Assembly (NCBI GenBank): GCA_045612185.1
Contig: JAZKYO010000052.1
Location: forward strand, 1-23,491
Origin: RGIG8775 sp045612185
GTDB taxonomy: Bacteria; Bacillota; Clostridia; Oscillospirales; CAG-272
Direction: 5' to 3'
Length of the DNA: 23,491 bases
The position numbers were made by a program, and so were the translations under genes. Each line of letters opens with the position of its first letter. The first letter of the stretch is position 1. This document shows positions 22,353-23,491 of this stretch, piece after piece. The notes under the pieces were generated by a model. That model was not told where the DNA came from. It ran no database searches and saw only the letters and a program-made list of their open reading frames with translations.

Positions 22353-22880
22353 GTGACAGTTCCAAACATCATCAAAAACGGACACGTAATTTACGCTTCA
22401 AACGGTGTGTGTACCGTAGAAGACATCAAAAATATGGCTTTCGTTAAGGGAGATCCCGAAAAGACCTACTACATTTTAAAGCCTCTGAACGACAAGAACT
22501 CCACAATTTACATTCCCGAGGACAATGAAATACTTATGGGAAAAATCCGCGACATAATTTCACCCGGGGAAATTGACGACATAGTAGCGGGTAAAAGTGA
22601 AATTGATTGCGAGTGGATAGAGGACAGAAAACAACGTACCGCGCACTACAAAGAGCTGTTCACGTTCCCTCACCCCGCCAAGCTTCTTCCTGAAATCAAG
22701 CTGATTTTGAGAAAAAAGGAAGAGGTTCTTCAAAACGGAAAAAAGCAATGCGCAATTGACCGCGATGCTTTTGAAAATGCGTTGCGCTTCATACGAGAGG
22801 AATTTACATTTACGTTAAACAGTGCCGAAAAAGCACTTGAACTTATAGAAACAGCAATCGGCGCCACGCCGACTGTATAA
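22353..22880 (+). CDS. CarD-family transcriptional regulator
   Basis: A 175-residue CarD/CdnL-type RNA polymerase-binding protein. The N-terminal Tudor-like RNAP-interaction domain shows IKNGHVIYASNGVCTVEDI (about 6-24), KTYYILKPLNDKNSTIYIPED (about 37-57) and the following helical region with RDIISPGEIDDIV; the C-terminal half is helical (KLLPEIKLILRKKEEV, CAIDRDAFENALRFI). Such proteins stabilise open promoter complexes. The GTG at 22353 was chosen: it follows AGGAAA by eight bases, lies downstream of a clear promoter and starts where homology starts; the long upstream reading frame runs across that promoter. Monocistronic, ending in a hairpin terminator. Confidence 0.88.
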   Translation: MTVPNIIKNGHVIYASNGVCTVEDIKNMAFVKGDPEKTYYILKPLNDKNSTIYIPEDNEILMGKIRDIISPGEIDDIVAGKSEIDCEWIEDRKQRTAHYKELFTFPHPAKLLPEIKLILRKKEEVLQNGKKQCAIDRDAFENALRFIREEFTFTLNSAEKALELIETAIGATPTV

Positions 22881-22912
22881 ATAAAAGCTGAGTCGTTGAC
22901 TCAGCTTTTATT
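22880..22912. terminator. Bidirectional terminator between carD-like and beta-helix genes
   Basis: Fifteen-bp perfect stem AATAAAAGCTGAGTC / GACTCAGCTTTTATT with a GTT loop and T-rich flanks on both strands, between two converging genes. Confidence 0.92.
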
Positions 22913-22915
22913 GTT

Positions 22916-23491
22916 TTATCCAAGCTCTACCGTTTTGTTGATAGTTCCTTTGTTTTCAATCATAACGTCGTCGCCGCAATCTATATCAAGAAGATAGAGC
23001 TTATCTATCTCGCCCTCGTTGGTCATCATCGGCACGGGTCTGCCCGTATGATTTTCGTGATTGATATGCTCAAGAACAAGCGTCTTAATCTTGGTATCGG
23101 GCAAAATACGGATGGTTTCTATATCTCCAAGCTTTTCGTTACGTCCGATATTCTCTATGCGAACGTGACCGATATCCATTCTGCTATCTATGAAGATAAA
23201 GGCAAACTGGTACTTCTCTGTTTTCTGATAAATCGGAAGTCTTGGAGCGTTAGAAGCAAAGATATTCTTGATGCTTATATGATCCATAATTCCGCGTGTG
23301 GTCTCATGGTAGTTATAGTATGTCAAGCTGACGGGATTTTGATAGTAAGTACCAAACACATTGGAAATCGAAATACGTTCAAGACGGGAATGAGTAGAAA
23401 GAAGCCTTACGGCACGAAGCGAGTTTTCTCCAAACACACCGTCAACCTCAATGTCGGTAATGGGTCCTGGAAGACGATCATCGGCATTGAT
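22916..23491 (-). CDS. Parallel beta-helix protein, carbohydrate-active type (5' partial)
   Basis: The frame is open from the right edge to the TAA at 22916-22918 (191 residues visible), so the start lies outside; the GTG at 23437 is an internal codon. The sequence is a series of short beta-strand turns with the repeating pattern hydrophobic-x-hydrophobic-x-N/H-hydrophobic: ITDIEVDGVFG, ERISISNVFG, DHISIKNIFA, GHVRIENIG, KTLVLEHIN and DKLYLLDIDCG, spaced at about 20-30 residues. This is the signature of a right-handed parallel beta-helix such as glycoside hydrolase family 28 or pectate-lyase-like proteins. No catalytic motif lies in the visible part, so the enzyme family cannot be named. No signal peptide can be judged because the N-terminus is missing. 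Confidence 0.7.
   Translation of the reverse strand: MNADDRLPGPITDIEVDGVFGENSLRAVRLLSTHSRLERISISNVFGTYYQNPVSLTYYNYHETTRGIMDHISIKNIFASNAPRLPIYQKTEKYQFAFIFIDSRMDIGHVRIENIGRNEKLGDIETIRILPDTKIKTLVLEHINHENHTGRPVPMMTNEGEIDKLYLLDIDCGDDVMIENKGTINKTVELG

Noticed and set aside
1..23491. Search for CRISPR arrays, tRNA genes, insertion sequences and attachment sites
   Set aside because: No regularly spaced repeats, tRNA-like cloverleafs, transposase or integrase motifs were seen; base composition looks even along the window.

Overview
The window looks like a chromosome segment of a moderate-GC member of the Clostridia (Firmicutes), probably gut or anaerobic. The grounds are strong Shine-Dalgarno sites (AAGGAG/AGGAGG), near-consensus sigma-A promoters (mostly 17-bp spacers, many with an extended TGn -10), the rplU-prp-rpmA arrangement with an L27 that keeps the Firmicutes N-terminal FFAHKKG cleavage sequence, a CarD-family regulator and a YhaO/YhaN pair. 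I see no tRNA, rRNA, insertion sequence, CRISPR array or phage gene. All functions are read from sequence motifs; no database search was run.

Left part (1-11355), carbohydrate metabolism. A uridine-kinase-like P-loop protein (cut by the left edge) is followed by an LDH2-type dehydrogenase and a TIM-barrel sugar isomerase/epimerase. On the opposite strand lies a tightly packed five-gene operon, in transcription order: Gfo/Idh/MocA oxidoreductase, second Gfo/Idh/MocA oxidoreductase, TIM-barrel isomerase/epimerase, nagB-like deaminase, nagA deacetylase. An AraC-family regulator is divergent from it, and the shared promoter region carries two direct repeats 22 bp apart that look like an AraC operator. 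Downstream of the regulator is a probable cytoplasmic TIM-barrel glycosidase (DUF5696/GH129/GH101-like) followed by a YgjV-family membrane protein. Taken together this suggests intracellular breakdown of an N-acetylhexosamine-containing glycoside, possibly with an oxidation/isomerisation step before the N-acetyl-sugar-6-phosphate reaches NagA and NagB. No sugar transporter or sugar kinase of the pathway is in view.

Middle (11390-17870). A YhaO/SbcD-like nuclease and a YhaN/SbcC-like ATPase form a two-gene operon ending in a strong terminator. Next comes a cobalamin riboswitch with its own promoter, a recognisable B12 box, a possible L5-L13 loop-loop pairing and a downstream attenuator hairpin. 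It precedes a secreted DUF4430 (transcobalamin-C-like) protein overlapping an ECF-transporter S component: a candidate vitamin B12 capture and uptake pair. A second YgjV protein and a second AraC-family regulator are divergently transcribed after that.

Right part (17885-23491). rplU-prp-rpmA on the minus strand with a perfect TTGACA-17-TATAAT promoter; a minus-strand pair DUF1015 - DUF2079 membrane protein; a CarD-family regulator with its own promoter; and the 3' end of a parallel beta-helix protein cut by the right edge. Convergent gene pairs share hairpin terminators that look bidirectional.
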